A stretch of DNA of 64,000 bases from Flavobacterium ustbae (GCF_003946915.1 NZ_RPOC01000008.1:62001-126000); one strand, 5' to 3'; positions 1-10,213 are shown, counted from the first letter of the stretch. A program made the numbers and translations. The notes: generated by a model from the sequence alone, not told the origin.

Positions 1-268
1 GCGTTGTTTGTTTTAATTCAATTTGCACCGCTTTTGGTAAATCTCTCTGAGTTTGCTCTAATTTTTTCTTGCTTATTGTAATTGTATCTTTAGCAGCTGA
101 TTTTGTTGTTGATGAATCAAATTCTTTTACAATTTCGATATCTTCTTTTCTGTCATCCTTTTTGTTGCAGCCAGATAAAATTAATCCTATCAAGAATGCT
201 GTAAAAAACATTTTGATACAGTTTTCAAGGCAAGTTTTTTGCATGGTTATTTTGCCTCGTTCTTTCAT
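1..268 (-). CDS. partial lipoprotein gene (5' end only)
   Basis: This reading frame runs off the left edge of the window, so only about 89 N-terminal residues are visible. Its ATG (268-266) overlaps the TGA of the upstream TonB-like gene in an ATGA arrangement, which suggests translational coupling. A hydrophobic stretch ends in a lipobox, LSGC, followed by Asn-Lys-Lys. This is typical of Bacteroidota lipoproteins kept in the envelope. An internal ATG at 244 would also precede the signal peptide, so the exact start is uncertain. The mature part is charged (Lys, Asp, Glu, Thr) and low in complexity. I recognise no domain. Given the overlap, it probably works with the TonB-C-domain protein encoded just upstream. 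Confidence 0.6.
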   Translation of the reverse strand, partial: MKERGKITMQKTCLENCIKMFFTAFLIGLILSGCNKKDDRKEDIEIVKEFDSSTTKSAAKDTITISKKKLEQTQRDLPKAVQIELKQTT

Positions 269-1131
269 GATTCAATTGCTATTGGCAAGCTATATTTGGT
301 TCTTGTTTTTTTTCCATTTTGTTCACCAGGTATCCATTTAGGAGATAGGTTTAAAACGCGTATTATTTCTGCTTTAATCTTGGAATCAACTTCTCTTGGA
401 AATTGAAATGAAGACAGCGATCCATCCCTTTCTATGACAAAACTTACTACAATCCTGCTTTGTGGATTTTCTGCATCTTCAGGAAATTGAAATTCAGTAA
501 TGAAGAATTGATAAAAATTATTAATTCCACCTTCAAAATAAGGACTTGTTTCAATTGATTCTCCTGAATAATAGACGGTATGTTCTTCAAAAACAGAATC
601 TTTTTCAATTTCTTTCTGATTTTCGTCATAAGTGATTTCCGAGCAATGTGTTGGGACTGGTTTTACAAATTTTACACGATTAACTTTTGAAGTTTTAGTC
701 CGAATAGAATCATCTAAATTGCTTGATACTTTAGAATTGAAAGATTTTGTTGTTGTCGCAGTGTCTTTTATAATTTCAACCTTATCTATTTTTCTCTTAC
801 TACCGTCTTTATCTGCACAACTAAATAAAGTAGTTCCCATTGTAATAAATAGAGCAAGTAAAAATATTTTGTGATAATTGGTTTGAGAGTATAAAATACG
901 ATTCGGAACTCGAATAGTAAGAATATCTATTTGAGATTCTTTAAATCGTCCGCAAATCTTCTCATTTCTATGCTGATCAAAATAATGTTTAATTTCTTCT
1001 GGAAGCATAGAACTAAAATCAACAACCGTTTTGGAACAGCTCAAACAAAAACGGCCATTTTCGTTTGGCGTCATTTTATCCCAGTCCTCATTGCAAGGTT
1101 TTGGTATTATTATTTTAGGTTTTGTTTCCAT
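265..1131 (-). CDS. membrane protein with TonB C-terminal domain
   Basis: A 288-residue protein. Residues 1-70 hold a cysteine-containing N-terminal module (C14, then a C30-x2-C33 pair and C60) seen in many Bacteroidota TonB-related proteins; it may bind metal. A hydrophobic segment at about 90-105 would anchor it in the inner membrane. A charged linker follows, and the last 90 residues resemble a TonB C-terminal domain (EGG near the start of the domain; SPKWIPGEQNGK and YSLPIAI near the end). TonB domains pass energy from the inner membrane to outer-membrane receptors, but proteins with this architecture often have no proven transport role. It overlaps the next gene by 4 bp and is divergent from tadA. 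The TonB assignment is good; the partner is unknown. Confidence 0.7.
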   Translation of the reverse strand: METKPKIIIPKPCNEDWDKMTPNENGRFCLSCSKTVVDFSSMLPEEIKHYFDQHRNEKICGRFKESQIDILTIRVPNRILYSQTNYHKIFLLALFITMGTTLFSCADKDGSKRKIDKVEIIKDTATTTKSFNSKVSSNLDDSIRTKTSKVNRVKFVKPVPTHCSEITYDENQKEIEKDSVFEEHTVYYSGESIETSPYFEGGINNFYQFFITEFQFPEDAENPQSRIVVSFVIERDGSLSSFQFPREVDSKIKAEIIRVLNLSPKWIPGEQNGKKTRTKYSLPIAIES

Positions 1132-1179
1132 ACTCGAATTTCAAAGTTTAAATGTAATAAAAATTAAAGTGTAAAGTTT

Positions 1180-1187
1180 TACTTTTG
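1180..1187 (+). promoter_or_regulatory. TAnnTTTG -7 promoter box of tadA
   Basis: The sequence TACTTTTG matches the Bacteroidota sigma-A -7 element. It ends only 5 bp before the tadA ATG, so transcription would start at or next to the start codon and the mRNA would be leaderless or nearly so. Confidence 0.55.
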
Positions 1188-1192
1188 CAACT

Positions 1193-1636
1193 ATGGAAAA
1201 TCCTTTTACAGACGAATATTTTATGAAGAAAGCTTTGCAGGAAGCCGAAGAAGCCTACTTAAAAGGCGAAATTCCTGTAGGAGCCGTTATTGTTGTGGCC
1301 GATAAAGTCATTGCAAGAAGCCATAATTTGACTGAATTGTTAAATGATGTTACCGCTCACGCTGAAATGCAGTCTATTACGGCAGCGGCCAATTTTCTAG
1401 GCGGAAAATATTTAAAAGATTGTACGCTTTATGTTACTTTAGAACCTTGCCAAATGTGTGCAGGTGCTTTGTATTGGAGTCAGATCTCCAAAATTGTTTT
1501 TGGTGCCCGCGACGAACAGCGCGGATTTCTGAATATGGGAACAAAACTGCACCCTAAAACCACAGTAGTTTCTGGTGTTATGGCAAACGAAGCGGCCGAT
1601 TTAATGAAACGTTTTTTTCTGGAAAGACGTAAATAA
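1193..1636 (+). CDS. tadA: tRNA-specific adenosine deaminase TadA
   Basis: This 147-residue protein has the usual TadA length and fold signature. It deaminates adenosine 34 to inosine in the tRNA-Arg(ACG) anticodon, which allows wobble decoding in the cytoplasm. The zinc-binding and catalytic motifs are clear: H56-A-E58, with the proton-shuttling Glu, and P85-C-x2-C89. It is divergent from the TonB-like gene and has its own TAnnTTTG box immediately upstream. A guanine deaminase from the same superfamily is the main alternative. The surrounding motifs (TAHAEMQ, LEPCQMCAGA) fit TadA better. Confidence 0.93.
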   Translation: MENPFTDEYFMKKALQEAEEAYLKGEIPVGAVIVVADKVIARSHNLTELLNDVTAHAEMQSITAAANFLGGKYLKDCTLYVTLEPCQMCAGALYWSQISKIVFGARDEQRGFLNMGTKLHPKTTVVSGVMANEAADLMKRFFLERRK

Positions 1637-1796
1637 ATTTCAATAAACACCTTTCTATTGCACTATAATGAATTTTAAGTATTTGAGAAACTTCAACAAA
1701 AGTTAAATAATCATTATTAGAGAATTTTCTTCTTAAAGAACTCAAAAAAAACTTTACTTTTATCGTAATTTATTAACCGATTAACTGTAGATAAAA

Positions 1797-4700
1797 GTGA
1801 AAGTAAAAGGACTATCTCTCGTATTTTTTGTGTTTTTTATTTTTCAATCCTGTGGGCGTAAATCAGCTGCAGATTTCAATTCCGATTTTTCATTATTTAA
1901 AGATTACATTACCAGTTTTACAGGCGGTATCGTTTCGGCAGATTCTGATATACGCGTGGTTTTGGCATTCGATAAAAATGATTGGAAACCTAATCAGGAA
2001 TTAGACGACGATTTGTTTGATATTTCGCCAAGTGTAAGCGGAAAAGTTATTGCGCTTTCGACAAATACTTTAGCTTTTATTCCGGAGAAAAAACTTAAAA
2101 TGGGTACAGAATATCAAGTTACTTTAAACTTAGATAAACTTACTGCCATTCCGAAAGAGAAAGAAAAGGAGCTTTCTAAATTCAATTTTACAGTTAAAAC
2201 CGTTAAACAGGATTTTACTATCAATACGGGAGATATTCAATCGTATAGTAAAGAATATCAGTATTTAAACTGCACTTTGAAAGTAGCAGATAATATTGAT
2301 TTGGAAACGGCAATTAAGCTGGTTAAAGCCAAACATAACGGAAACGATCTTAAGATTAAGTTTGATAAAAATGTGTCTTCAGGAAAAGAATTTCATTTTA
2401 TAATTGATAGTATTCAGCGTCAGTCTGAAGCTTCAAATTTAGAAATTATCTATGATGGAAATGATTTTGATATCGACCAAAAAGGCCAGATTGATTTTCC
2501 AATTACAAGTATCAACGAATTTAAAGTCATAAAAGTTGAAGTTCCAGACGGAAACAATCAGCAAGTTTTAATTAATTTCTCTGAACCTTTAGAAAAAGGA
2601 CAGGATTTTGCCGGATTGGTTTCTATTCAAAATACTAATAATCTTAAATTTTCTACACAAGGAAATTTACTGAAAGTATATTTTACAAACCCAAATGCTC
2701 CTAAAAAAGAAGAATCTGTACCTGTTGTTGTCGAAGAAGAACCTGCTGCCGTCGCAGTAGATTCCGCGGCAGTAGTAGTCGACTCAGCTGCAGTTACTGT
2801 GGATTCAGTCGCCGTAGTTGTAGAAGAAGCTGTGGAATATGTTCCTGATGAAGAACCAGAACAAGTGGTGACAGGCGAATTATTATTGGAAGTTTTTCAA
2901 GGAATTGAAAGCCAATACGGTAAAAAGCTGGAAAATAATTACAGTGAAAAAATCTCTTTCGATCAGATTAAGCCCAACATTCGCTTCGTTAAAAACGGAA
3001 CAATTCTGCCAAGTTCAAATAATTTAAAATTAAATTTTGAAGCCGTAAATCTGAGCGCTGTTGATGTAAAAGTGTATAAAATTTATAAAAACAATATTCT
3101 TCAGTTTTTGCAGTATAATGAATTAAATGGCGGACAAAACCTCAAAAAAGTCGCGCAGCCAATTGCAAAAACAACGCTCAATTTAAGAGAAAGCACGCTC
3201 GTAAATCTCACAAAATGGAATACGTATGCTTTAGATTTATCTAAAATTATAAAGCCAGAACCAGGAGCAATTTACAGAGTTGAATTTGTTTATAAAAAGA
3301 AATATTCGCTGTATAAATGTGAAACTTCTGAAGGAAATGATGACGAAACAGAGGAGGAAGAAGTGGATGAAAACGATGTAAACTACAGCGGAAACTCTTA
3401 CGATGATTACTATTATTATGACGATTACGATTGGAGAGAAAGTCAAGATCCTTGTACGGGATCTTACTTCTACAATGCGAGAATTGCGACCAATATTTTA
3501 GCTTCAGATTTAGGAGTTATTGCCAAAAGAGGAGAAAACAAATCGTATTTGTTTGCCGTAAACAACATTGTTACAACCGAGCCGGTTTCTAACGCAAGAG
3601 TTGATCTGTACAATTACCAACAGCAGAAAATAGCGACAGAAGCCACAAGCAGTGAAGGTATTGCGTCTTTTCAGTTGGATAAATTTGCTTATTTCGCCAT
3701 CGTAACTTTAGGCGATCAGTCGACTTATGTGAAGTTGGACGACGGACTTTCATTATCGGTAAGTAATTTTGATGTTGCGGGAGAGACTTTACAGAAAGGT
3801 TTAAAAGGATTTATTTACGGAGAAAGAGGCGTTTGGCGTCCTGGAGATAATCTGTATTTATCCTTTATTTTGAATGATGCTGCGAACAAACTGCCGAAAT
3901 CGCATCCAATCAAATTTAGATTAAACGATCCGAATGGGAAAACAGTTTATCAAACCGTTCAGAAAACAAATGATTTAAATCATTATGCTTTTACAGTTCC
4001 AACAAACCAAGATGCGCCAACAGGAAACTGGGAAGCAATGGTAAGCGTTGGAGGTGCGAAATTTTATAAGAGTATCAAGATTGAAACGATTAAACCAAAT
4101 CGTTTAAAAATCAAAAATACGTTTAGCAGAAAAACACTTTCGGCATCGTACCCAAATACAGATAATCTGGAAGTGACTTGGCTTCATGGAGCAATTGCTA
4201 AGAATTTGAATGTAGAAATGCAGGCTAAATTCTCTCAGCAAACCACGACTTTTAAAGGTTTTGAAAAATATACTTTTGATGATATTGTGCGCCAGTTTAG
4301 TACAGAAGAAATTAATGTTTTCTCAGGAAAATTAAACGAAAGCGGAAAAGCATCTGTAAACATTCAGCCTCGACTGCAAGGTCAAGCGCCAGGAATGTTG
4401 CGCGCTTCATTTATCACAAAAGTATATGAAGAAGGTGGTGATTTTAGTACCGATGTAATGTCAACGACTTATTCGCCATACAAAACCTACGTTGGACTTA
4501 AAACGCCTGAACTGAATAAGTATAGTATGCTGGAAACGAGAACAAACAATCGTTTTGAAGTGGTAACGGTTGATGAAAACGGAAGACCAAAATCGGTTCG
4601 AAATCTCGAAGTGCGAGTTTACAAAGTAGACTGGCGTTGGTGGTGGGATTCTTCAAGCGATAATCTATCAAATTATAACTCATCAAACTCAACGACTTCA

Positions 4701-7487
4701 TACAAAACTTTTGTAATCAATACCGATTTAAGTGGAAAAGGAAGTTTCCAATTTGCATTATCAGATGAAGAATGGGGACGTTATTTAATTCGTGTTGAAG
4801 ATCAGCAGGATGGTCACGCAACCTCTTTAACCGTAAATATCGACTGGCCAATCTGGTCTGGAAAAACACGTAATAGAGATGCTTCGACAGCGAATATGTT
4901 AGTGTTTTCTACCGATAAGAAAAATTATGCTGTTGGAGAAAAAGCACAGATTTCTTTCCCTTCAAGTGAAGGCGGACGTGCTTTAATTTCTGTAGAAAAC
5001 GGATCAAGAGTTGTACAAACTATTTGGGCAGAAACCAAAAAAGGAGAAACAAAAGTTGAAGTTCCGATTACGGGAGCAATGGCGCCAAATGTGTATTTCA
5101 ATATTACGCTGTTGCAACCTCACGCGTCAACCAAAAACGATTCGCCGATTCGTATGTACGGAATTGTGCCAATTGAAGTGGTAGATAAAAATACGATTTT
5201 GACACCAACGCTTTCTATGCCTGATGTTTTAAGACCAGAACAAAACTTTACAGTAAAAGTGGGAGAAAAATCAGGAAAAGAAATGACGTATACAATCGCA
5301 GTTGTAGACGAAGGGCTTTTAGATTTAACTCGTTTTAAAACGCCAAACGCATGGGATAGTTTCTACGTTCGTGAAGCCTTAGGTGTAAAAACTTGGGATA
5401 TTTATGATGATGTAATAGGAGCTTACGGCGGAAAAATAAATCAGATTTTCAGTATTGGTGGAGATCAGGATTTAGGTGGCGGAAAAGCTAAAAAAGCAAA
5501 CCGATTTAAACCAGTGGTATTATATTATGGACCATTTAAATTAGGTAAAGGCGAAACAAAATCACATCAATTAAAACTTCCGAAATACATTGGTTCGGTT
5601 AGAACTATGGTTGTGGCGGGAGATGCCAATACAAGCGCTTACGGAAGCGTTGAAAAAGCAACTCAGGTTAAGAGTCCATTGATGGTTTTGGCTTCGTTAC
5701 CAAGAAAAATTTCACCATCAGAAAAAGTAACTTTACCTGTAACGGTTTTTGCAACCGAAAACAAAATCAAAAATGTTTCGATTCAGGTAAAAACTAGTAA
5801 CGGATTGAAAGTAATGGGAAGCGCAGTTCAGAGATTGAATTTTGCTCAGCCAGACGAAAAAATGGCGTATTTTAATTTGGTTGTCGGTTCGGCTACCGGA
5901 ATAGCAAAAGTTCAGGTAATCGCAACGTCAGGAAGTGAGAAATCAGTTTATGATGTAGAGATTGACATGACAAATCCAAATCCCGTTACGAGTACTTTTA
6001 CCGATGTTGTTTTGACACCAAACAGTTCAAAAACAATTTCATGGAAAACATTTGGAATTGCTGGAAGCAACAAAGCTAGATTGGAAGTTTCGTCAATGCC
6101 GTCGATGAACTTAAACGGAAGATTACAGTTTTTGATTCAGTATCCGCATGGATGTGTAGAACAGACAACTTCATCTGTTTTTCCACAATTGTATTTGGGT
6201 GATGTCGCAGATATTGATGCGAAACGCAAAGATCTGATTCAGAAAAACATTGCGGCTGGAATTGCAAGATTGGGTAATTTCCAATTATCAAATGGAGGAA
6301 TGCCTTACTGGCAAGGAAATGCAATTGCAGACGATTGGGGAACTTCTTATGCTGGACATTTCTTAATTGAAGCAGAGAAAAAAGGATATGTCTTGCCAAT
6401 TAATTTCAAATCAAAATGGCTGTCATATCAGCAAAAAGAAGCGAAACAATGGCGTTTTGAGCCTAAATACGGAAATGATTTAGCGCAAGCATATCGTTTA
6501 TATACTTTAGCTTTAGCAGGAAATGCCGATTTATCAGCAATGAACAGATTAAGAGAAACAAAAGGTATTTCCAATGAAAGTATGCTTCGTTTAGCAGCGG
6601 CTTATGTTTTAGCAGGTCAAAAATCGGCTGGACAAAGTTTATTCTTGAAAACGAGTATCGACGGAAGTTCAGATGGCTACAGCTATTACTATTACGGTTC
6701 AAGCGAAAGAAATAGGGCAATGGCTTTGGAAACGATGTTGCTTTTAGCTCAAAAACAAAAAGCATTTGCAACAGCGACAAAATTGGCCAAAGAAATGTCG
6801 GCTAATCAATGGATGAGCACACAGACAACAGCATATTGCTTATATGCGATGTCAAAATTTGCAGTGAGTAATGGTCCGAAAGGAATTAATATCCAGTTTA
6901 GTAAAAACGGAAAAGGTGAAGTGATAAACACAGGTAAATCAGTTGCAGATCGCAGTTTGTCTGTTGCTTCTGGAACAAATAGCATTACGCTGAAAAATAA
7001 TAAAGCCAATACGGTTTATGTTCGTGTTCTAAATACTGGAATTCTACCAATCGGACAAGAAAATGCGGTTCAAAGTGATGTTTCGGCTTCTATTGTTTTC
7101 AAAAACAGAAAAGGAAGTATAATCAATGTTTCGAAAATTAGTCAAGGAACTGAATTTGTTGCTGAGGTTACGATTAAAAACCAAAGAGGAGAAAGTGTTC
7201 AAAACGTAGCATTATCACAGATTCTGCCTTCTGGTTTTGAAATTGTAAATACCCGTTTCACCGATTATGGAGACGCTGTAAATAACATTGCTGATTATAT
7301 TGATATCCGCGACGACAGAACGAATTTCTATTTCGGAATGAAAGCGAGAGAAACCAAAGTTTTCCGTATTTTGTTAAACGCATCATATTTAGGAAATTAT
7401 TATCTGCCAGGATTACAATGTGAAGCGATGTATGATAATACATTCTTAGCCAGAACAAAAGGATTCTGGGTTGAGGTTGTGAAGTAA
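1797..7487 (+). CDS. alpha-2-macroglobulin family lipoprotein (YfhM-like)
   Basis: A very long envelope lipoprotein (1896 residues) with a GTG start; an in-frame TAG two codons upstream excludes an earlier start. The signal peptide ends in the lipobox FQSC. It carries bacterial MG-type beta domains, an alpha-2-macroglobulin core, and the thioester motif C1453-V-E-Q1456, which in this family traps attacking proteases covalently. The thioester is followed by an alpha-helical TED-like region and a C-terminal receptor-type domain. Two odd inserts stand out. Residues 321-341 are three heptads of the type VDSAAVV. Residues about 510-548 are extremely acidic and Tyr-rich. As in many proteobacteria, the gene precedes pbpC, which fits a role in protecting the periplasm when the wall is breached. 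Family assignment is secure; the in vivo target is inferred. Confidence 0.9.
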   Translation: MKVKGLSLVFFVFFIFQSCGRKSAADFNSDFSLFKDYITSFTGGIVSADSDIRVVLAFDKNDWKPNQELDDDLFDISPSVSGKVIALSTNTLAFIPEKKLKMGTEYQVTLNLDKLTAIPKEKEKELSKFNFTVKTVKQDFTINTGDIQSYSKEYQYLNCTLKVADNIDLETAIKLVKAKHNGNDLKIKFDKNVSSGKEFHFIIDSIQRQSEASNLEIIYDGNDFDIDQKGQIDFPITSINEFKVIKVEVPDGNNQQVLINFSEPLEKGQDFAGLVSIQNTNNLKFSTQGNLLKVYFTNPNAPKKEESVPVVVEEEPAAVAVDSAAVVVDSAAVTVDSVAVVVEEAVEYVPDEEPEQVVTGELLLEVFQGIESQYGKKLENNYSEKISFDQIKPNIRFVKNGTILPSSNNLKLNFEAVNLSAVDVKVYKIYKNNILQFLQYNELNGGQNLKKVAQPIAKTTLNLRESTLVNLTKWNTYALDLSKIIKPEPGAIYRVEFVYKKKYSLYKCETSEGNDDETEEEEVDENDVNYSGNSYDDYYYYDDYDWRESQDPCTGSYFYNARIATNILASDLGVIAKRGENKSYLFAVNNIVTTEPVSNARVDLYNYQQQKIATEATSSEGIASFQLDKFAYFAIVTLGDQSTYVKLDDGLSLSVSNFDVAGETLQKGLKGFIYGERGVWRPGDNLYLSFILNDAANKLPKSHPIKFRLNDPNGKTVYQTVQKTNDLNHYAFTVPTNQDAPTGNWEAMVSVGGAKFYKSIKIETIKPNRLKIKNTFSRKTLSASYPNTDNLEVTWLHGAIAKNLNVEMQAKFSQQTTTFKGFEKYTFDDIVRQFSTEEINVFSGKLNESGKASVNIQPRLQGQAPGMLRASFITKVYEEGGDFSTDVMSTTYSPYKTYVGLKTPELNKYSMLETRTNNRFEVVTVDENGRPKSVRNLEVRVYKVDWRWWWDSSSDNLSNYNSSNSTTSYKTFVINTDLSGKGSFQFALSDEEWGRYLIRVEDQQDGHATSLTVNIDWPIWSGKTRNRDASTANMLVFSTDKKNYAVGEKAQISFPSSEGGRALISVENGSRVVQTIWAETKKGETKVEVPITGAMAPNVYFNITLLQPHASTKNDSPIRMYGIVPIEVVDKNTILTPTLSMPDVLRPEQNFTVKVGEKSGKEMTYTIAVVDEGLLDLTRFKTPNAWDSFYVREALGVKTWDIYDDVIGAYGGKINQIFSIGGDQDLGGGKAKKANRFKPVVLYYGPFKLGKGETKSHQLKLPKYIGSVRTMVVAGDANTSAYGSVEKATQVKSPLMVLASLPRKISPSEKVTLPVTVFATENKIKNVSIQVKTSNGLKVMGSAVQRLNFAQPDEKMAYFNLVVGSATGIAKVQVIATSGSEKSVYDVEIDMTNPNPVTSTFTDVVLTPNSSKTISWKTFGIAGSNKARLEVSSMPSMNLNGRLQFLIQYPHGCVEQTTSSVFPQLYLGDVADIDAKRKDLIQKNIAAGIARLGNFQLSNGGMPYWQGNAIADDWGTSYAGHFLIEAEKKGYVLPINFKSKWLSYQQKEAKQWRFEPKYGNDLAQAYRLYTLALAGNADLSAMNRLRETKGISNESMLRLAAAYVLAGQKSAGQSLFLKTSIDGSSDGYSYYYYGSSERNRAMALETMLLLAQKQKAFATATKLAKEMSANQWMSTQTTAYCLYAMSKFAVSNGPKGINIQFSKNGKGEVINTGKSVADRSLSVASGTNSITLKNNKANTVYVRVLNTGILPIGQENAVQSDVSASIVFKNRKGSIINVSKISQGTEFVAEVTIKNQRGESVQNVALSQILPSGFEIVNTRFTDYGDAVNNIADYIDIRDDRTNFYFGMKARETKVFRILLNASYLGNYYLPGLQCEAMYDNTFLARTKGFWVEVVK

Positions 7488-7788
7488 TTTATATAGCCAC
7501 AGATTTCACAGATTAGCAAGATTTTAAAAATCCTTTTAATCTTTATAATCTGTGGCTAAAAAAATGCAGCAAAAGGTTTCCCGCAGATTTTGCAGATCTA
7601 GCAGATAAAAAATCTGTGTAAATCTGTGAAATCTTGGATTTAGAAAACTTAGCAAACTTTGAGGCAAAATAAGTTTCCCGCAGATTTTGCAGATCAAGCA
7701 GATAAAAATAAAATCTGCCCCAATCTGCGAACTTTGCCTAAATCTTTGCTCCCGATAGCTATCGGGATTGCGGTTAAAATAACAAGTA
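7488..7788. repeat. A2M-pbpC spacer with direct and inverted repeats
   Basis: There is no gene in this 301-bp gap. It contains two 34-bp direct repeats (7577-7610 and 7674-7707) that differ at a single base. Each is built around the words GCAGATTTTGCAGAT and AGCAGAT. Further partial copies of ATCTGTG/CACAGAT in both orientations can fold back on each other. A short palindrome, CCGATAGCTATCGG, lies at 7752-7765. Such CAGATT-rich intergenic repeats look dispersed rather than gene-specific. Confidence 0.6.
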
Positions 7789-10164
7789 TTGAAAAATAAA
7801 TTAAAAGCGTTCTTTCAGCGCATTATCAATTGGATAAAAAAAAATAAGATAAAATCAGCAATTGCATTTCTGCTCTTGCTGATTTACTATTTTTCGATAC
7901 CTCGAACATTATTCAAAGAACCTTATTCAACCGTAATCGAAAGCAAAGAAGGAGAATTGCTTGGAGCCAAAATCGCCCGTGACGGACAATGGCGTTTTCC
8001 GGCGCAGGACAGTGTTCCCGATAAATTCAAAAAATGTATTGTTTATTTTGAAGACGAATATTTCTACAAACATCCCGGTTTTAATCCTGGCGCGATGATT
8101 AATGCTTTTAAACAAAATAGAAAAGCAGGAAAAGTAGTAAGAGGCGGAAGCACATTAACACAGCAAGTTATTAGGCTTTCGCGAAGGGGAAAAAACAGAA
8201 CTTATTTTGAAAAACTAATAGAAATTATTCTGGCGACAAGATTAGAATTAGGTTATTCTAAAAATGAAATTCTCGAAATGTACGCAGCGCACGCTCCGTT
8301 TGGTGGAAATGTTGTTGGACTCGAAATGGCTTCTTGGCGCTATTTTGGAGTGCAATCCAGTCAGCTTTCGTGGGCAGAAAATGCAGTTTTAGCCGTTTTA
8401 CCGAATGCCCCAAGTTTAATCTATCCCGGAAAAAATCAGATAAAACTATTAAATAAAAGAAACCAACTTTTATTAAAACTCCATCAGGAAGGTATAATCG
8501 ACAAACAGACTTACGAACTTTCGATAGAAGAACCTTTGCCTCAAAAACCGTATGATTTGCCTCAAATCGCGCCACATTTGCTTCAAAGAGTCGCAGAAAG
8601 CGAAGAAGGAACGAGAGTAAAAACTTCAATTGATTATGCGCTGCAAAACAGAGTCAATCAGATTGCGAGATATTATTACAATCAATACAAACAGAATGAA
8701 GTTCACAATCTGGCGATTTTGGTTATTGATGTGCAGAGCAGAAATATAATGAGTTATGTTGGAAATGCTCCAGCCGACGCAGATCATCAAAAAGATGTAG
8801 ACATTATTGACGCTCCTCGAAGTACAGGAAGTATCTTAAAACCGCTTTTATACGGTGCAATGCTTGATGATGGCGAATTGTTGCCTAATACTTTGATTGC
8901 CGATATTCCAACACAGATTTCGGGATATACACCGCAAAATTTCAATTTAACTTTTGACGGAGCAGTTCCGGCGCATCGGGCTTTATCGCGTTCACTAAAT
9001 ATTCCGGCGGTTTTGATGTTGCAGGATTTTAGCGTAAATAAATTTTACGAAGAATTGCAGAAATTCAAACTAAAAAACATTAATAAAACACCTGACCATT
9101 ACGGTTTATCGCTCATTTTAGGAGGTGCAGAAAGTAATTTATGGGATTTATGCCGAACGTATGCCAATCTTTCGTCTACGCTAAATTACTACACAAAAAA
9201 TCAGGGAAAATATAGAACAAATGAATTTACAGAACTGAATTATAAAAACGACTTTAAGTCCGATTTTGGCTCAGAAACCAATCAAAAAAATATACTGGGA
9301 GCAGGCTCAATCTGGCTGACTTACAACGCAATGGAAGAAGTCAACAGACCGGAAGGAGATGAAGCCTGGAAATTTTATGACAGTTCGCTTAAAATTGCCT
9401 GGAAAACAGGAACGAGTTTTGGAAATCGAGATGCCTGGGCAATTGGAACAAATTCAAGATATGTGGTCGGAATTTGGGTTGGAAATGCAACCGGAGAAGG
9501 ACGCCCAACATTGACAGGAGTTACGAGTGCAGCGCCCATTTTATTTGATGTTTTTAATTTACTACCCAGACAAAGATGGTTTGATACTCCGTACTATGAT
9601 TTAGCCGAAGTTGAGGTTTGCCGTTTAAGCGGTTATTTGGCAAAAGAAAATTGTCCGAAAATCAAACAGTGGGTTACTAAAAAAGGCAAATCTACCAAAG
9701 TCTGTCCGTATCATAAAACGATCCATTTAGATAAAACAGAACAGTTTCAGGTAAATAGCAGTTGTGAAAGTATCGATAATATAGTGACTAAAAACTGGTT
9801 TGTACTTCCTCCGGTTATGGCTTGGTATTACAAAAGCCAGCATATTGAATATTTGCCTTTGCCGCCATTTAAAGAAGGCTGTGAAGAAACGCAAACCAAA
9901 ACAATGGATTTTATTTATCCAAAAGCAAATAGTAAAATCTATTTAACGAAAGATTTTAGTAGTAATGTTCAGCCCGTAATTTTGAAAGTCGCTTATTCTG
10001 AAAGAGATAAAGAACTATTTTGGTATGTTGATAATGTCTATAAAGCAACAACAAAAACCTTTCATGAATTACCAATTACGCCAACAACGGGAATACATTA
10101 TATTACGGTTGTGGATGCTTCAGGTAATGAAATCAGGAGAAAAATTGAGATAGTTAAAGAATAA
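7789..10164 (+). CDS. pbpC: penicillin-binding protein 1C, bifunctional
   Basis: A 791-residue class A penicillin-binding protein that polymerises and cross-links peptidoglycan. It begins at a TTG codon and has one membrane anchor at about 22-38. The glycosyltransferase (GT51) domain shows the catalytic E88-D89 region and RGGSTLTQQ at 118-126. The transpeptidase domain has all three active-site motifs: S348-x2-K351, S402-L-N404 and K539-T-G-T-S543. A C-terminal BiPBP-C-like domain (about 700-791) marks the 1C subtype. Position directly after the macroglobulin gene is the classic yfhM-pbpC pairing. No obvious Shine-Dalgarno is present, and the start rests on frame and homologous length. Confidence 0.92.
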   Translation: MKNKLKAFFQRIINWIKKNKIKSAIAFLLLLIYYFSIPRTLFKEPYSTVIESKEGELLGAKIARDGQWRFPAQDSVPDKFKKCIVYFEDEYFYKHPGFNPGAMINAFKQNRKAGKVVRGGSTLTQQVIRLSRRGKNRTYFEKLIEIILATRLELGYSKNEILEMYAAHAPFGGNVVGLEMASWRYFGVQSSQLSWAENAVLAVLPNAPSLIYPGKNQIKLLNKRNQLLLKLHQEGIIDKQTYELSIEEPLPQKPYDLPQIAPHLLQRVAESEEGTRVKTSIDYALQNRVNQIARYYYNQYKQNEVHNLAILVIDVQSRNIMSYVGNAPADADHQKDVDIIDAPRSTGSILKPLLYGAMLDDGELLPNTLIADIPTQISGYTPQNFNLTFDGAVPAHRALSRSLNIPAVLMLQDFSVNKFYEELQKFKLKNINKTPDHYGLSLILGGAESNLWDLCRTYANLSSTLNYYTKNQGKYRTNEFTELNYKNDFKSDFGSETNQKNILGAGSIWLTYNAMEEVNRPEGDEAWKFYDSSLKIAWKTGTSFGNRDAWAIGTNSRYVVGIWVGNATGEGRPTLTGVTSAAPILFDVFNLLPRQRWFDTPYYDLAEVEVCRLSGYLAKENCPKIKQWVTKKGKSTKVCPYHKTIHLDKTEQFQVNSSCESIDNIVTKNWFVLPPVMAWYYKSQHIEYLPLPPFKEGCEETQTKTMDFIYPKANSKIYLTKDFSSNVQPVILKVAYSERDKELFWYVDNVYKATTKTFHELPITPTTGIHYITVVDASGNEIRRKIEIVKE

Positions 10165-10213
10165 AATTAAAAGAAATTCCAATTTTTTAAATTCCAAATT
10201 CCAAAGATTAAGG

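Noticed and set aside
69..341. Plus-strand frame of 90 codons at the left edge
   Set aside because: It runs opposite to the lipoprotein and TonB-like genes, whose overlap and motifs show the real coding strand.
3237..7458. Several minus-strand frames opposite the macroglobulin gene
   Set aside because: They are shadows of a long, strongly supported gene and have no start context or recognisable content.
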